A stretch of DNA of 64,000 nt from Prevotella sp. (lineage in GTDB: Bacteria; Bacteroidota; Bacteroidia; Bacteroidales; Bacteroidaceae), in assembly GCA_015060535.1 (NCBI GenBank), contig SUYH01000006.1:62001-126000 (forward strand), in the 5' to 3' direction. A program made the translations under genes and the position numbers. Within the stretch, counting starts at the first letter, position 1. The number at the start of each line of letters is the position of its first letter. Below are positions 8,870 to 20,071 of this stretch, in pieces. The notes beneath the pieces were generated by a model. It searched no databases. It was not told where the DNA came from and worked only from the letters and a program-made list of their open reading frames with translations.

Positions 8870-10264
8870 TTACCTTACCCAACCTTCGTATTCGTATTTA
8901 CAGTCGCGATAGCGGTCGTTGACACGCACATAAGTCGACTTGATGCGTTTGACCACCCAGTCGTGCAACACCTGATTACGACGCTTGTTCAGCACCAGGT
9001 TTTTCAGCACCTGGAAATCCTCTGTGATGGTAGCCTTATGACCTTCAATACGACTTTTCAGCTTTGCGATAGCACATATCGTCTTTCCGCGTTCATTGAT
9101 CATGGTGAACGGCTTGGAAATCTGACCAACCGTCAGCGTATCTACGGCGCGTGCCACTTCAGAAGGCAGTTCTGCCATCTTGAAACGTGACGTACGACCT
9201 TCCTGGGTGATATTAGCCATCAGACCATGATTGTTACGGGTATCCTTATCGTCAGAAATCACAGAAGCACCAGCCTCAAAGGGGAACTTCTCACTGACGA
9301 TGTCCGTACGGATAGAGTCCAGACGGGCCAGAGCCTTGTTGATAGCATCTTCGCTGACGACAGGCTTACGCAGGATATGACGAACCTTAATCTTCTCACC
9401 GCGCTTGTCTATCAGCTGGATGATATGGAAACCGAACTCAGACTCCACAATCTTCGACACACGCTTAGGATCAGTCAGACCGAAAGCTACATTGGCAAAA
9501 GCAGGATCAAGCATACCACGTCCCGTATAGTCGAGTTCACCACCACGGCGTGCCGTTCCCGGGTCCTCAGAATAGAGACGGGCCAGCGTCTGGAAAGTAG
9601 ACGTTCCCTTATTAATGCGCTCGGTATAGTCACGCAACTCCTCTTTCACTCGGTTGATTTCCTCTTGTTCTATCCTTGGCTGCTGGGTGATGATCTGTAC
9701 CTCCACCTCTGTAGGAACAAACGGCAGACTGTCCTGAGGCATGTCCTTGAAATAGCGACGTACCTCAGCAGGCGATACGGCTATATCCTTGGTCAACTTC
9801 TGCTGCATGCCTTGCACCATCTGACGCTCACGATACGACTCGCGTAAGTCGGCACGTATCTGACTGATGTTCTTCTTGTGATACTCCTCCAGTTTCTCAC
9901 GCGAGCCTATCATCGATACCATGTTCTCCAGATACTGCTCTACGCCTTGGGCGATTTCCGAGTCCGTCACCTGAATACTGTCAATGATGGCTTGGTTCAG
10001 ATACAGTTTCTGAACAGCAATCTGTTCGGGAATTGAGCAGTCCGGGTCACCCGACCAGCGCATGCCCTCCTGTTGTCCCTGAATACGCATAGCCTCTACG
10101 TCCGACTTCAGGATGGCTTCATCGCCTACCACCCAGATGACCTCGTCGACTACCGTACCTGTAGGAGCCTGCACCTTCGTGCTGTCCGTCTGGGCAGTCT
10201 GAGCTGAGACTAGTTGAACCAGTGAGACTAGAATAACTAGAATAACTAGATTTCTCTTATTCAT
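8870..10264 (-). CDS. SurA-like periplasmic peptidyl-prolyl isomerase
   Basis: 464 residues. A signal peptide (NLVILVILVSLVQLVSAQ) is followed by a SurA N-terminal chaperone region (VDEVIWVVGDEAILKSDV...) and at least one parvulin domain (about 170-280), with FQTLARLYSEDPGTARRGG and FGFHIIQLIDKRG. The family folds outer-membrane barrels in the periplasm. The start overlaps the upstream ppiC-type gene by 8 bases, indicating translational coupling. The signal-peptide coding region is a 9-bp tandem repeat, which could change signal-peptide length by slippage. Confidence 0.9.
   Translation of the reverse strand: MNKRNLVILVILVSLVQLVSAQTAQTDSTKVQAPTGTVVDEVIWVVGDEAILKSDVEAMRIQGQQEGMRWSGDPDCSIPEQIAVQKLYLNQAIIDSIQVTDSEIAQGVEQYLENMVSMIGSREKLEEYHKKNISQIRADLRESYRERQMVQGMQQKLTKDIAVSPAEVRRYFKDMPQDSLPFVPTEVEVQIITQQPRIEQEEINRVKEELRDYTERINKGTSTFQTLARLYSEDPGTARRGGELDYTGRGMLDPAFANVAFGLTDPKRVSKIVESEFGFHIIQLIDKRGEKIKVRHILRKPVVSEDAINKALARLDSIRTDIVSEKFPFEAGASVISDDKDTRNNHGLMANITQEGRTSRFKMAELPSEVARAVDTLTVGQISKPFTMINERGKTICAIAKLKSRIEGHKATITEDFQVLKNLVLNKRRNQVLHDWVVKRIKSTYVRVNDRYRDCKYEYEGWVR
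10228..10250 (-). repeat. 9-bp tandem repeat encoding the surA-like signal peptide
   Basis: The plus strand has CTAGAATAA repeated two and a half times. On the coding strand this gives repeated Leu-Val-Ile codons, forming the hydrophobic core of the signal peptide. The period is a multiple of three, so slippage would keep the frame. Confidence 0.7.
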
Positions 10265-11693
10265 GTTTATTGATTGTCTTTAATATGTCCTGATTGATGA
10301 CCACAGCATACTTCTTGCGGAGATCGCTTACCCACAGGCGTTCCATCTCGTCCTGTAAGTCAGCTACCACGAGCACGCGTACATCATTATAATCCTTCGG
10401 TTTCTTGAGCAACTTGCCATAGGTCGCGTCAATGGGGAAACCCTTCACGCTATCCACTTTGGCATCGCGTACTTTAAACACCTCGCGGTCGACGAGCGGA
10501 TTATCTCCTTTCTTGAAAAGTCCCTTCTCCACACGGATACGGAGCACGGAGTCGTTATTGAAAGTGGTCCGAAGTGCCTCATTCCAGTCTTCAAACTTCA
10601 ACTTCTTCACACATTTGGCAACAGCCTTCACATCAGCCTCATCCTTCACGTGATAGGCCATCCCCTTGAAGCGAGGTTCATCCCACTTGTATTTCTTCTT
10701 GTTCTTATTGAAATAGCGGGCCAGCGCCTCTTCATCTTTAGCCGCCTTGTCCCATATCAGCCGATTGCTGATCTCATAAAGCAGCAAGCCGTCGTGATAT
10801 TCCTTGATCAGGTAGCGCATATCTGAATCGACTGCAGACAGTGAGTCGGCGCGCTCCTGTAATAGGTTCTCCTTAGTCTGCAAACCATTAGAAGCCTTGA
10901 CCATTTCGTCCAATTTGCGATCGGTGATATGGTTACGGACATCACGCTGCTCCAGGAACTTGAGGATATTATCCTTATGGAATTCAAAAGGTTCCAGCTG
11001 TTTACGTTCCTTCATCAGAATGATGTGCCAACCAAAAGGCGAAAGCACCGGGTTGCTCAACTCACCTGGCTGCAGGGCAAATGCGGCATCCTCAAACTCC
11101 TTCACCATCTGGTGACGAGAGAACCAGCCCAGCATACCCCCACGCGGAGCAGACCCTGGGTCTTGCGACACCTGTTTTGCCAGCGTTTCAAAGTCTGCGC
11201 CAGCCTTCAATGCCGTATATACCGAGTCGATGCGCCGCTTAGCCTCCTGCTGTTGTGCCTCAGTGGCTTTCTGTGGAATGCGCATGAGGATATGGCCAGC
11301 CATCAACAGTCCGTCAGGACCGATATTCGTCTTCGTCTGGTCATACACCTTATGAGCCTCAGCCAACATGTCATCATCCGTCACAAAAGAAGGACGAATC
11401 TGCTGGTCGCGATACTGTGTAAACTCTGTCCTGAACGCCTGTGTCGTATCCAGGTGAGCATCGAGAGCTGCCTGCACCTTGAGTTTGTAATTGACAAACA
11501 ACTCGACATATTCCTCTACCGTTTTCTTGTCAATCACACCGTCCGTATTATTCTTGTTATAGGAATACTCAAACTCCGAACGGGTAACGGGAGTGCCTGC
11601 TATCGTCATGACGACAGGATCATCCTTGGGCTGAGATAATATCGCAGCGTACGGGACAACGACAAGGAGAAGGGTTATGATGATTTTTTTCAT
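10257..11693 (-). CDS. Periplasmic parvulin-type peptidyl-prolyl isomerase
   Basis: 478 residues. The signal peptide (MKKIIITLLLVVVPYAAILSQ) precedes a SurA-like N-terminal domain (VVMTIAGTPVTRSEFEYSY) and a rotamase domain (about 125-235), with AGHILMRIPQK, FETLAKQVSQDPGSAPRGG and FGWHIILMKERK. The C-terminal half is less conserved. The role is probably outer-membrane protein folding alongside the next gene, which it overlaps by 8 bases. It starts 3 bases after the guaB stop, so it is co-transcribed with guaB. Confidence 0.9.
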   Translation of the reverse strand: MKKIIITLLLVVVPYAAILSQPKDDPVVMTIAGTPVTRSEFEYSYNKNNTDGVIDKKTVEEYVELFVNYKLKVQAALDAHLDTTQAFRTEFTQYRDQQIRPSFVTDDDMLAEAHKVYDQTKTNIGPDGLLMAGHILMRIPQKATEAQQQEAKRRIDSVYTALKAGADFETLAKQVSQDPGSAPRGGMLGWFSRHQMVKEFEDAAFALQPGELSNPVLSPFGWHIILMKERKQLEPFEFHKDNILKFLEQRDVRNHITDRKLDEMVKASNGLQTKENLLQERADSLSAVDSDMRYLIKEYHDGLLLYEISNRLIWDKAAKDEEALARYFNKNKKKYKWDEPRFKGMAYHVKDEADVKAVAKCVKKLKFEDWNEALRTTFNNDSVLRIRVEKGLFKKGDNPLVDREVFKVRDAKVDSVKGFPIDATYGKLLKKPKDYNDVRVLVVADLQDEMERLWVSDLRKKYAVVINQDILKTINKHE

Positions 11694-11696
11694 TTC

Positions 11697-13192
<1,496 letters not shown>

Positions 13193-13199
13193 AAATTTT

Positions 13200-13252
13200 A
13201 TTGCGTGCAAATTTACTACTTTTTTCCGAGATAGCAGTCATTTGCACGCAAT
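13200..13252 (-). promoter_or_regulatory. guaB promoter with two operator-like palindromes
   Basis: TAAATTTG on the minus strand (13215-13208) fits the -7 element. A perfect 13-bp inverted repeat, ATTGCGTGCAAAT (13200-13212) and ATTTGCACGCAAT (13240-13252), flanks this region. Each arm is itself a TTGC-NN-GCAA palindrome, so the site looks like two operators 40 bases apart centre to centre. No known regulator can be named from sequence. Confidence 0.55.
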
Positions 13253-13276
13253 ATTAACACGATTTAATGAGAAATC

Positions 13277-15460
13277 TTAGTTGGCCATTTCCGATATAAA
13301 CTTAATACGCACCAGTCGAATCTCATCCTCCGAGCATTCTGCACCCAGCTCGTCGATTGCAGCTTCCAGCGAATCGGTGTCGCTGTCGGCAAAATAGTCG
13401 TAGATGTCGTCCACATGGTCTTCATCCATCACCTCTTCCAGGAAATAGTCGATATTCAGCTTCGTTCCGCTATAGACGATAGCCTCAACCTCGTCCAGCA
13501 GTTCCTCAAACTCCAGTCCTTGAGCCGTCGCAATATCGTCGAGGGCGATCTGTCGGTCTATGGCCTGTATGATTTTCACTTTCAGGATAGACTTCTTAGC
13601 CACTGTACGGACGCGCAGGTCGGCCTGTCGCACAATCTCGTTCTCCTCACAGTAGCGCTTGATGAGGTCTACGAACTCCTTGGCATACGGCTGACGGACC
13701 TTGCCCTCACCTACGCCCTGAATATTCTTCAGTTCCTCCAGCGTCACTGGATAGTCGGTTGCCATCTGTTCGATAGACACATCCTGGAAGATGACATAAG
13801 GAGGACGCTCCATCTTCTTGCTCACACGCTTACGCAGGTCTTTCAGCATAGCACTTAGCGTCGGGTCAAGTGCACTCGTACCACCCTCATGCTCTGCAGC
13901 GATATCGTAGTCGCCCGAGAACTCGTTGTCCTCTACAATCATAAACGAGGTGGGGTTCTTCAGGAACTTCTTACCAGCAGACGTCAACTTCAGTAGACCA
14001 TAATTTTCGACATCCTTCTTAAGGAATCCTGCTATCAAGGCCTGACGGATCACTGGGTTCCATAGTTTCCCCTCATAATCCTCGCCAGCTCCGAACAAAT
14101 CGTGATTCTGGTGCTTATGAGCCAGTATCTCCTCCGTCTCACGACCACTGACGAAGTCGATGATATAGTCGGTGCGGAAGTTTTCCTTCAATGCCGATAT
14201 CGTGTTCAACACGATGACAAGCTGCTTCTCCGCCTCTATCTTCGTCTTGGGGTGCAGACAGTTGTCACAGTTATGACAGTTCTCCTCATGATATTCCTCA
14301 CCGAAATAGTGGAGCAGCATCTTCCTACGGCAAACTGACGTCTCCGCATAAGCTGCCGTCTCAGACAGCAGCTGTCGGCCGATATCCTGCTCAGCCACCG
14401 GTTTGCCCTCCATAAACTTATCCAGCTTCTGAAGGTCCTTCTGGGCATAGAACGTAATACAGAGGCCCTCGCCACCATCACGTCCGGCACGTCCGGTCTC
14501 CTGATAGTATCCCTCCAACGACTTGGGGATGTCATAATGTATCACGAAGCGCACGTCGGGCTTATCGATACCCATACCGAAGGCTATCGTAGCCACGATG
14601 ACCTCGATGCGTTCCATCAGGAAGTCGTCTTGTGTCTGCGAGCGCAACGTCGAGTCCAGTCCGGCATGATAAGCAGCCGCCCTGATGTCGTTGGCTTTCA
14701 GTATCTCAGCCAGTTCCTCCACCTTCTTTCGCGACAGACAGTATATGATGCCGCTCTTTCCTGGGTGCTGTTTGATGAAACGGATGATATCCTTGTCGAC
14801 CTCATTGGTCTTGGCGCGCACCTCATAATAGAGGTTCGGACGGTTGAACGAACTCTTGAACTCGTCAGCATCCAGAATGCCCAAGTTCTTCTTGATATCC
14901 GTACGCACCTTGTCGGTAGCTGTTGCCGTCAGGGCAATGACGGGCGCATTGCCAATCTCATTGATGATCGGACGGATACGGCGATACTCCGGACGGAAGT
15001 CATGACCCCACTCCGAGATACAGTGAGCCTCGTCTACGGCATAGAATGAGATCTTAGCCTGCTTCAGGAATTCCACATTATCCTCCTTCGTCAGCGACTC
15101 AGGAGCCACATACAGCAGTTTCGTCTTTCCTGCCAGGATGTCGGCCTTCACCTGATCAATGGCAGCCTTGTTGAGCGACGAGTTCAGATAGTGTGCCGTT
15201 CCCTCATCACTCATCGAACTGATGACATCCACCTGGTTCTTCATCAGGGCTATCAGTGGCGAGATGACGATGGCCGTTCCCTCCATCAATAGCGAGGGCA
15301 GCTGATAACACAAGGACTTACCGCCGCCTGTGGGCATCAGCACAAAGGTATCCTTTCCGTCAAGCACATTCTGCACGATTGCTTCCTGGTCGCCTTTGAA
15401 CTTGTCAAAGCCGAAATACTTTTTCAGCGCTTCTGTTAGATTCTGTTTCTTTTTTGCCAT
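13277..15460 (-). CDS. recQ: ATP-dependent DNA helicase RecQ
   Basis: 727 residues from the chosen start (MAKKKQNLTEALKKYFGFDKF). An in-frame ATG nine codons upstream (15487) lies within a junction repeat and is less likely. There is Walker A (LMPTGGGKS), a DEAH box (VDEAHCISEWGHDFR), the helicase C domain with ETGRAGRDG, the RecQ zinc cluster (CRRKM...CHNCDNC) and an HRDC domain (about 525-610). An acidic C-terminal extension follows. RecQ unwinds recombination and replication intermediates. It follows clpX in a clpP-clpX-recQ run. Confidence 0.95.
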   Translation of the reverse strand: MAKKKQNLTEALKKYFGFDKFKGDQEAIVQNVLDGKDTFVLMPTGGGKSLCYQLPSLLMEGTAIVISPLIALMKNQVDVISSMSDEGTAHYLNSSLNKAAIDQVKADILAGKTKLLYVAPESLTKEDNVEFLKQAKISFYAVDEAHCISEWGHDFRPEYRRIRPIINEIGNAPVIALTATATDKVRTDIKKNLGILDADEFKSSFNRPNLYYEVRAKTNEVDKDIIRFIKQHPGKSGIIYCLSRKKVEELAEILKANDIRAAAYHAGLDSTLRSQTQDDFLMERIEVIVATIAFGMGIDKPDVRFVIHYDIPKSLEGYYQETGRAGRDGGEGLCITFYAQKDLQKLDKFMEGKPVAEQDIGRQLLSETAAYAETSVCRRKMLLHYFGEEYHEENCHNCDNCLHPKTKIEAEKQLVIVLNTISALKENFRTDYIIDFVSGRETEEILAHKHQNHDLFGAGEDYEGKLWNPVIRQALIAGFLKKDVENYGLLKLTSAGKKFLKNPTSFMIVEDNEFSGDYDIAAEHEGGTSALDPTLSAMLKDLRKRVSKKMERPPYVIFQDVSIEQMATDYPVTLEELKNIQGVGEGKVRQPYAKEFVDLIKRYCEENEIVRQADLRVRTVAKKSILKVKIIQAIDRQIALDDIATAQGLEFEELLDEVEAIVYSGTKLNIDYFLEEVMDEDHVDDIYDYFADSDTDSLEAAIDELGAECSEDEIRLVRIKFISEMAN

Positions 15461-15470
15461 AGACTTTAAA

Positions 15471-15502
15471 TAATTGATAATTGACAATTGATAATTGACA
15501 AT
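15471..15502 (-). repeat. TAATTGATAATTGACA tandem repeat at the clpX-recQ junction
   Basis: Short-period repeat units (attgataattgaca twice) fill the gap between the clpX stop and the recQ start. It is one of many different short tandem repeats at gene junctions in this window. Confidence 0.7.
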
Positions 15503-16716
15503 TACTGAATGTGTGACTTGTCAAGTTGCTTCTGAGCATACTCGGCAGTCACTTCGAAGGATTTTGTTCGTTTTGAGGGTATCTCGAACATGGCATCCAT
15601 CATGATATTTTCCACGATAGAGCGCAGTCCACGAGCACCCAGTTTATATTCCACCGCCTTATCCACAATGACTTTCAATGCTTCAGGCGAAAATTTCAGC
15701 GTAATGCCATCCATCTCAAACAGCTTTTCATACTGTTTGACAATAGAGTTTTTCGGTTCTGTCAATATTTTTGTCAACGCATCGCGATCCAGTGGGTTCA
15801 GGTACGTCAGCACGGGCAGACGACCGATAATCTCAGGTATCAGACCAAACGACTTCAGGTCCTGTGGCAGGATATACTGCATCAGGTCGGCCTTGTCTAT
15901 CTTACGGACGTTCTGCACAGAATTGTAGCCCACCACGTGGGTGTTCAGTCGCTGAGCTATCTTGCGCTCTATCCCGTCGAAGGCACCACCACATATAAAT
16001 AATATATTATGTGTGTCGACGTGGATATACTCCTGATCGGGGTGCTTGCGTCCACCCTGTGGCGGCACGTTGACGATGGTACCCTCCAGCAGTTTGAGCA
16101 AACCTTGCTGTACGCCCTCACCACTCACGTCGCGCGTGATGCTGGGGTTATCCGACTTACGAGCTATCTTGTCGATCTCATCAATGAACACGATACCGCG
16201 CTGGGCAGCCTCCACGTTATAGTCGGCCACCTGGAGCAGACGCGACAGGATACTCTCCACATCTTCGCCCACATAGCCAGCCTCGGTGAATACCGTAGCG
16301 TCAACAATCGTGAACGGTACATCCAGCATCTTGGCGATGGTACGCGCCAGCAGTGTCTTTCCCGTACCCGTCGAACCCACCATGATGATGTTCGACTTCT
16401 CGATCTCCACCCCACTCTCGTCAGCAGGCTGCTGCAAGCGTTTGTAGTGGTTGTATACGGCAACGGAGAGATAGCGCTTGGCCTCGTCCTGTCCGATCAC
16501 ATACTGATCCAGGTGTTCCTTGATTTCCTTGGGCTTAGGGATGCGCTTCAGGCTCCATCCCGTCTTTTTCTTCTTGGCGTCAGGACCGTAGCCATTTGCG
16601 GTAGCCACCTGATAGGCCTGCACGGCACAATCCTCACAGATGCAACCGTTCACACCCGTAATCAAGAGCTTCACCTCGCGCTCCGACCGTCCACAGAAGT
16701 TACATTGTTTCTTCAT
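15502..16716 (-). CDS. clpX: ClpX, ATPase subunit of the ClpXP protease
   Basis: 404 residues. The N-terminal four-Cys zinc-binding domain (CNFCGRSE...CICEDC) recruits adaptors. The AAA+ core has Walker A (GSTGTGKT), the GYVGEDVE segment, Walker B ([10 protein letters not shown]), and sensor and C-terminal helices ([15 protein letters not shown]). ClpX unfolds tagged proteins and feeds them to ClpP. Its ATG overlaps the clpP stop by 4 bases (ATGA), indicating coupled translation. Confidence 0.97.
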   Translation of the reverse strand: MKKQCNFCGRSEREVKLLITGVNGCICEDCAVQAYQVATANGYGPDAKKKKTGWSLKRIPKPKEIKEHLDQYVIGQDEAKRYLSVAVYNHYKRLQQPADESGVEIEKSNIIMVGSTGTGKTLLARTIAKMLDVPFTIVDATVFTEAGYVGEDVESILSRLLQVADYNVEAAQRGIVFIDEIDKIARKSDNPSITRDVSGEGVQQGLLKLLEGTIVNVPPQGGRKHPDQEYIHVDTHNILFICGGAFDGIERKIAQRLNTHVVGYNSVQNVRKIDKADLMQYILPQDLKSFGLIPEIIGRLPVLTYLNPLDRDALTKILTEPKNSIVKQYEKLFEMDGITLKFSPEALKVIVDKAVEYKLGARGLRSIVENIMMDAMFEIPSKRTKSFEVTAEYAQKQLDKSHIQ

Positions 16717-17387
16717 GCCTTCCTTGTCAATACCTGGTCTATCATACCATACTCCTTAGCCTCCTCAGCCGTCATCCAGTAGTTGCGGTCCGAATCGTTC
16801 CAAACCTTATCGTATGGCGTATGAGAATGCTCAGAAATAATCGTATAGAGCTCTTTCTTGAATTTCATAATCTCCTTGGCCTCAATCTCGATGTCCGAGG
16901 CCTGTCCCTGTACGCCACCCAGCGGCTGGTGTATCATCACGCGGCTGTGGGGCAGTGCTGAACGCTTGCCCTCTGTGCCTGCAACCAGCAACACGGCAGC
17001 CATCGAGGCGGCCATACCTGTACAGATGGTAGCTACATCACTGGAGATAAACTGCATCGTGTCGTAGATGCCCAGACCTGCCGTCACACTGCCGCCGGGC
17101 GAGTTCAGGTAGATCGAGATGTCCTTGCCTGAGTCTACTGAATCCAGGTACAGCAACTGTGCCTGCAGCGTGTTGGCTGTGTAGTCGTCAATCTGCGTGC
17201 CGAGGAAGATGATGCGGTCCATCATCAAACGTGAGAAAACATCCATCTGCGTCACGTTCAACTGGCGCTCCTCCAGGATGTAAGGGTTCAAATACTGAGC
17301 CTGTGCACTCATCACTTCGTCGAGTACCAGACCATTAATACCTAAATGCTTAGTAGCATATTTTCTGAAATCGTTGTTCATATTCAT
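16713..17387 (-). CDS. clpP: ClpP, proteolytic subunit
   Basis: 224 residues from the chosen start ([19 protein letters not shown]). An upstream in-frame ATG at 17432 would lie inside the tig terminator and before the likely promoter, so it is rejected; 17381 is a possible alternative. The catalytic Ser is in [11 protein letters not shown] and the His in [10 protein letters not shown]. ClpP forms the tetradecameric serine protease driven by ClpX, whose gene it overlaps by 4 bases. A -7-like TAATTTTG on the minus strand (17409-17402) gives a very short leader. Confidence 0.95.
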   Translation of the reverse strand: MNMNNDFRKYATKHLGINGLVLDEVMSAQAQYLNPYILEERQLNVTQMDVFSRLMMDRIIFLGTQIDDYTANTLQAQLLYLDSVDSGKDISIYLNSPGGSVTAGLGIYDTMQFISSDVATICTGMAASMAAVLLVAGTEGKRSALPHSRVMIHQPLGGVQGQASDIEIEAKEIMKFKKELYTIISEHSHTPYDKVWNDSDRNYWMTAEEAKEYGMIDQVLTRKA

Positions 17388-17411
17388 TTTCAAAGTAAAT
17401 ACAAAATTACA

Positions 17412-17450
17412 CAAAAAAAGTCGGAACGCCATACATTCCGACTTATTTTT
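17412..17450 (-). terminator. Terminator after tig
   Basis: AAGTCGGAA (17418-17426) pairs with TTCCGACTT (17436-17444). Reading minus, it is followed by a T run. It lies 34 bases past the tig stop and just upstream of clpP. Confidence 0.85.
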
Positions 17451-17483
17451 TGGTTAAAGAATTCTAATTTGTTGCCTGACGCC

Positions 17484-18827
17484 TTATTTTTCCTGTAACA
17501 TTTTCTGGAAATCTTCCAGTGTGATGTCCTTCTCGTCGAGCTTTACCACGCTCTTCAGAGCGGCCGTCAGCTTCACGTCAACGGCACGGTCAACGAGCCC
17601 GTCAACATTCTCACGCTTCTTCAGCATCTCTGAAGCGTAGTTCTCCAGATACTCATCAGGAATGTTCGACATGCCATACTGGGCGAACTGAGCACGAGCG
17701 GCCTCCTTGGCAACGTTCTTCAGGTCAGCGTCGTCAACCTTGATATCCTGAGCGGCTACCAGCTGCTCCTTGATGAGGTGCCAACCCAGCTCCTTGATGC
17801 TGGCGTCGAAGTTCTTCTCCACAAAATCAGCACCCTTGTCCTTGTTGTTGTTCATCATGACGCGCTTCAGGATAGCCTCTGGGAACTCCAGCTTGCCTAC
17901 CTTCTTCTCCATGTGCTCACGGACATCAAGCAGGAACTTATAGTCGGCATCGGCCTTGAACTGCTGGCTGATCTGGTCGGCAATCTTCTGACGGAACTCC
18001 TTCTCGTCCTTCACATTACCCTCGCCGAACACCTGATCGAAGAGCGTCTGGTTCACCTCAGCTTTCACGAAGCGGCTGATTTCTGTGATCTGGAACGTGA
18101 AGTCACCCTCGTGGTCCTTCACCTCGTCCTTCTGGATCTTCATCAGCGAGCTAACCTCTACGTCGCTCTCAGGATAAGCCTTGCGGGGGTTCCAGGTGAT
18201 GATGTCGCCCAGCTTGCAGTCCTTGAAGAGCTTCTTCTGGTCGTCAACCTTGATATACTGAGGCATCAGCACAGCGTCAGCCACCTCGATAGTACCGTCG
18301 ATCTCACGCAGGTCACCCTTCAGCATGTCACGCTGCTCGTCGTCGTACTGCTCTACCTTCTCATACTGACCACCACGACTCTGATACATCTCTACCTGCT
18401 GGTCAATCAGCTTGTCGTCAACCTTGATGTTATAGAAAGGCACCTTGTCCTTAGCGCTCAGCTTAGCCTCAAAGGCGGGAGCCACAGCGATGTCGAACTT
18501 AAAGGTCAAGGGCTGGTCGCTCTCGAAATCGAGCTGCTCCTGCTGCTCGCTTGGCAGAGGCTCACCCAGCATCTGGATCTTGTTCTCACGAACATACTCA
18601 TACAGCTTCTCGCCCAGCAGCTTGTTCACAGCCTCTACCTTCACAGAGGGACCAAACTGACGCTTGATCATAGCCATAGGAGCCTGACCAGGACGGAAAC
18701 CAGGGATATTAGCACGTTTACGATAGTCTTTCAAGGTCTTGTCAACCTCAGGCTGATAGTCAGCCGTCTCCAGCGTAATGGTCATCAGACCATTGATTTT
18801 GTCGGGAGCTTCAAATGAAATATTCAT
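17484..18827 (-). CDS. tig: Trigger factor
   Basis: 447 residues. The N-terminal ribosome-binding domain is recognisable (MNISFEAPDKINGLMTITLE..., with the signature-like RKRANIPGFRPGQAPMAMIK), followed by a weak FKBP-like region and a helical C-terminal arm (about 270-447). It binds nascent chains at the ribosome exit tunnel. The FKBP domain is degenerate, as in Bacteroidetes homologues generally. It stands alone, with a -7 element upstream and a terminator downstream, and lies next to clpP-clpX as in many bacteria. Confidence 0.92.
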   Translation of the reverse strand: MNISFEAPDKINGLMTITLETADYQPEVDKTLKDYRKRANIPGFRPGQAPMAMIKRQFGPSVKVEAVNKLLGEKLYEYVRENKIQMLGEPLPSEQQEQLDFESDQPLTFKFDIAVAPAFEAKLSAKDKVPFYNIKVDDKLIDQQVEMYQSRGGQYEKVEQYDDEQRDMLKGDLREIDGTIEVADAVLMPQYIKVDDQKKLFKDCKLGDIITWNPRKAYPESDVEVSSLMKIQKDEVKDHEGDFTFQITEISRFVKAEVNQTLFDQVFGEGNVKDEKEFRQKIADQISQQFKADADYKFLLDVREHMEKKVGKLEFPEAILKRVMMNNNKDKGADFVEKNFDASIKELGWHLIKEQLVAAQDIKVDDADLKNVAKEAARAQFAQYGMSNIPDEYLENYASEMLKKRENVDGLVDRAVDVKLTAALKSVVKLDEKDITLEDFQKMLQEK

Positions 18828-18874
18828 CTTCTATTATACCTTATTAATTATATACGTCATTCGCAAATTGGCTG

Positions 18875-18882
18875 CAAAGGTA
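18875..18882 (-). promoter_or_regulatory. -7 element for tig
   Basis: TACCTTTG on the minus strand, about 48 bases before the tig start. No convincing -33 element was found because a GAGAGTT repeat fills that region. Confidence 0.5.
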
Positions 18883-18890
18883 CGAATAAT

Positions 18891-18922
18891 AGTTGAGAGT
18901 TGAGAGTTGAGAGTTGAAAGTT
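18891..18922. repeat. GAGAGTT tandem repeat between lptB and tig
   Basis: The unit AGTTGAG/AGTTGAG/AGTTGAA is repeated about four times with a 7-bp period. It occupies the gap between the lptB stop and the tig promoter. Confidence 0.75.
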
Positions 18923-18939
18923 ATCATTTTTTAACTAAA

Positions 18940-19746
18940 TCACCCTTCTCCTGCCTCTTCTGCTTTACGTTGTTCCTCGATGGTCGAGAAGTCCTTCTGT
19001 CGCAGCACGAACGACTCCGTCAGGTAGTTCTTACGCACCACCGAGTTGGCAGCCAGCTCTTCTGGGGTACCATGGAACAGAATGCGGCCCTCGAACAGCA
19101 GATAGGCACGGTCGGTGATACAGAGCGTATCCTCCACATTATGGTCGGTAATCAGAATGCCGATGTTCTTGTCTTTCAGCTTCCACACGATATACTGGAT
19201 ATCCTCCACTGCAATGGGGTCCACACCAGCAAACGGCTCGTCGAGCATGATAAATTTCGGCTCGATGGCCAGACAGCGCGCTATCTCCGTACGACGACGC
19301 TCACCACCCGACAACTGGTCACCCTTGTTCTTACGCACCTTCTGCAGACGGAACTCGCTAATCAGACTCTCCAACTTCTCCAACTGGTATTCGCGGGGCT
19401 TGCCCGTCATCTCCAGCACAGAGAGGATATTGTCCTCTACCGACATCTTACGGAACACGCTGGCCTCCTGTGCCAGATAGCCGATACCAGCACGGGCACG
19501 CTTGTAAACAGGATAGGTCGTTACCTCCTCGTCGCCCAGATAGATATGTCCGCCATTAGGCACAATCAGTCCCGTCGTCATATAGAACGAGGTCGTCTTG
19601 CCCGCACCGTTAGGGCCCAGCAGACCAACTATCTCGCCCTGCTTCACGTCGAAGCTCACATCGTTCACCACCGTACGCTTACCGTATCGCTTGATGAGTC
19701 CTTCCGTGCGCAGCACCAGCCGCTCCTCTTGCATATTATTATCCAT
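18940..19746 (-). CDS. lptB: LPS export ABC transporter ATP-binding protein LptB
   Basis: 268 residues. An ABC ATPase with Walker A ([12 protein letters not shown]), Q-loop ([17 protein letters not shown]), signature (QLSGGERRR) and Walker B ([14 protein letters not shown]). The extended A-loop and QEASVFRK region are typical of LptB, which powers LPS extraction from the inner membrane. The likely promoter puts the transcript start only about 4 bases before the ATG at 19746. Either the message is almost leaderless or translation begins at the in-frame ATG at 19734 ([12 protein letters not shown]). Confidence 0.92.
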   Translation of the reverse strand: MDNNMQEERLVLRTEGLIKRYGKRTVVNDVSFDVKQGEIVGLLGPNGAGKTTSFYMTTGLIVPNGGHIYLGDEEVTTYPVYKRARAGIGYLAQEASVFRKMSVEDNILSVLEMTGKPREYQLEKLESLISEFRLQKVRKNKGDQLSGGERRRTEIARCLAIEPKFIMLDEPFAGVDPIAVEDIQYIVWKLKDKNIGILITDHNVEDTLCITDRAYLLFEGRILFHGTPEELAANSVVRKNYLTESFVLRQKDFSTIEEQRKAEEAGEG

Positions 19747-19756
19747 AACTGGGGGA

Positions 19757-19788
19757 CAAAGGTACTAATAAGCGAGCAAAATGCCAAA
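19757..19788 (-). promoter_or_regulatory. Sigma-A-type promoter for lptB
   Basis: On the minus strand, TTTG (19788-19785), a 20-base spacer and TACCTTTG (19764-19757). This is a complete Bacteroidetes-type match. Confidence 0.7.
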
Positions 19789-19817
19789 TTAATTTGTCCT
19801 TTTTTGAATTCGAAGCA

Positions 19818-19881
19818 ACTATTAATTCCCGCAACTGCTACTATTAATACCTGCAACTGTAACTATTAATTCCTGCAATCT
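19818..19881. repeat. 22-bp tandem array 1 (ACTATTAATnCCyGCAAC)
   Basis: Three copies start at 19818, 19840 and 19862, exactly 22 bases apart. The core ACTATTAAT-n-CC-y-GCAA is kept and the last few bases vary. It lies in the 990-base gap between lptB and the integrase fragment, where I see no gene. Confidence 0.8.
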
Positions 19882-19984
19882 GGACATGTAACACTTATGC
19901 ATGGCCTTAGAAATAATAATTTATCAAAATTATCTGCCATACTACCACCGAATTAGCAAGCCTCCTTTGTTTATCGGCGTTTTC

Positions 19985-20018
19985 GAGGTGGTAGATACGT
20001 TTTTGCATCTGCCACCTC
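19985..20018. other. Stem-loop 1 (GAGGTGGTAGAT / ATCTGCCACCTC)
   Basis: A 12-bp stem with one G-T wobble encloses a 10-base loop ending in TTTTTGC. It is related in sequence to the stem-loop at 20259-20298. No T run follows, so it does not look like a simple terminator. Confidence 0.65.
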
Positions 20019-20071
20019 CTCCAACCATCTAGCATCACTAAAGAAAGAGCAGTAGACATGGAGGCAACAAA

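Noticed and set aside
17778..18818. Long plus-strand open frame opposite tig (346 codons)
   Set aside because: It lies wholly inside tig, is Leu/His/Val-rich with no domain pattern, and arises from the codon usage of the real gene.
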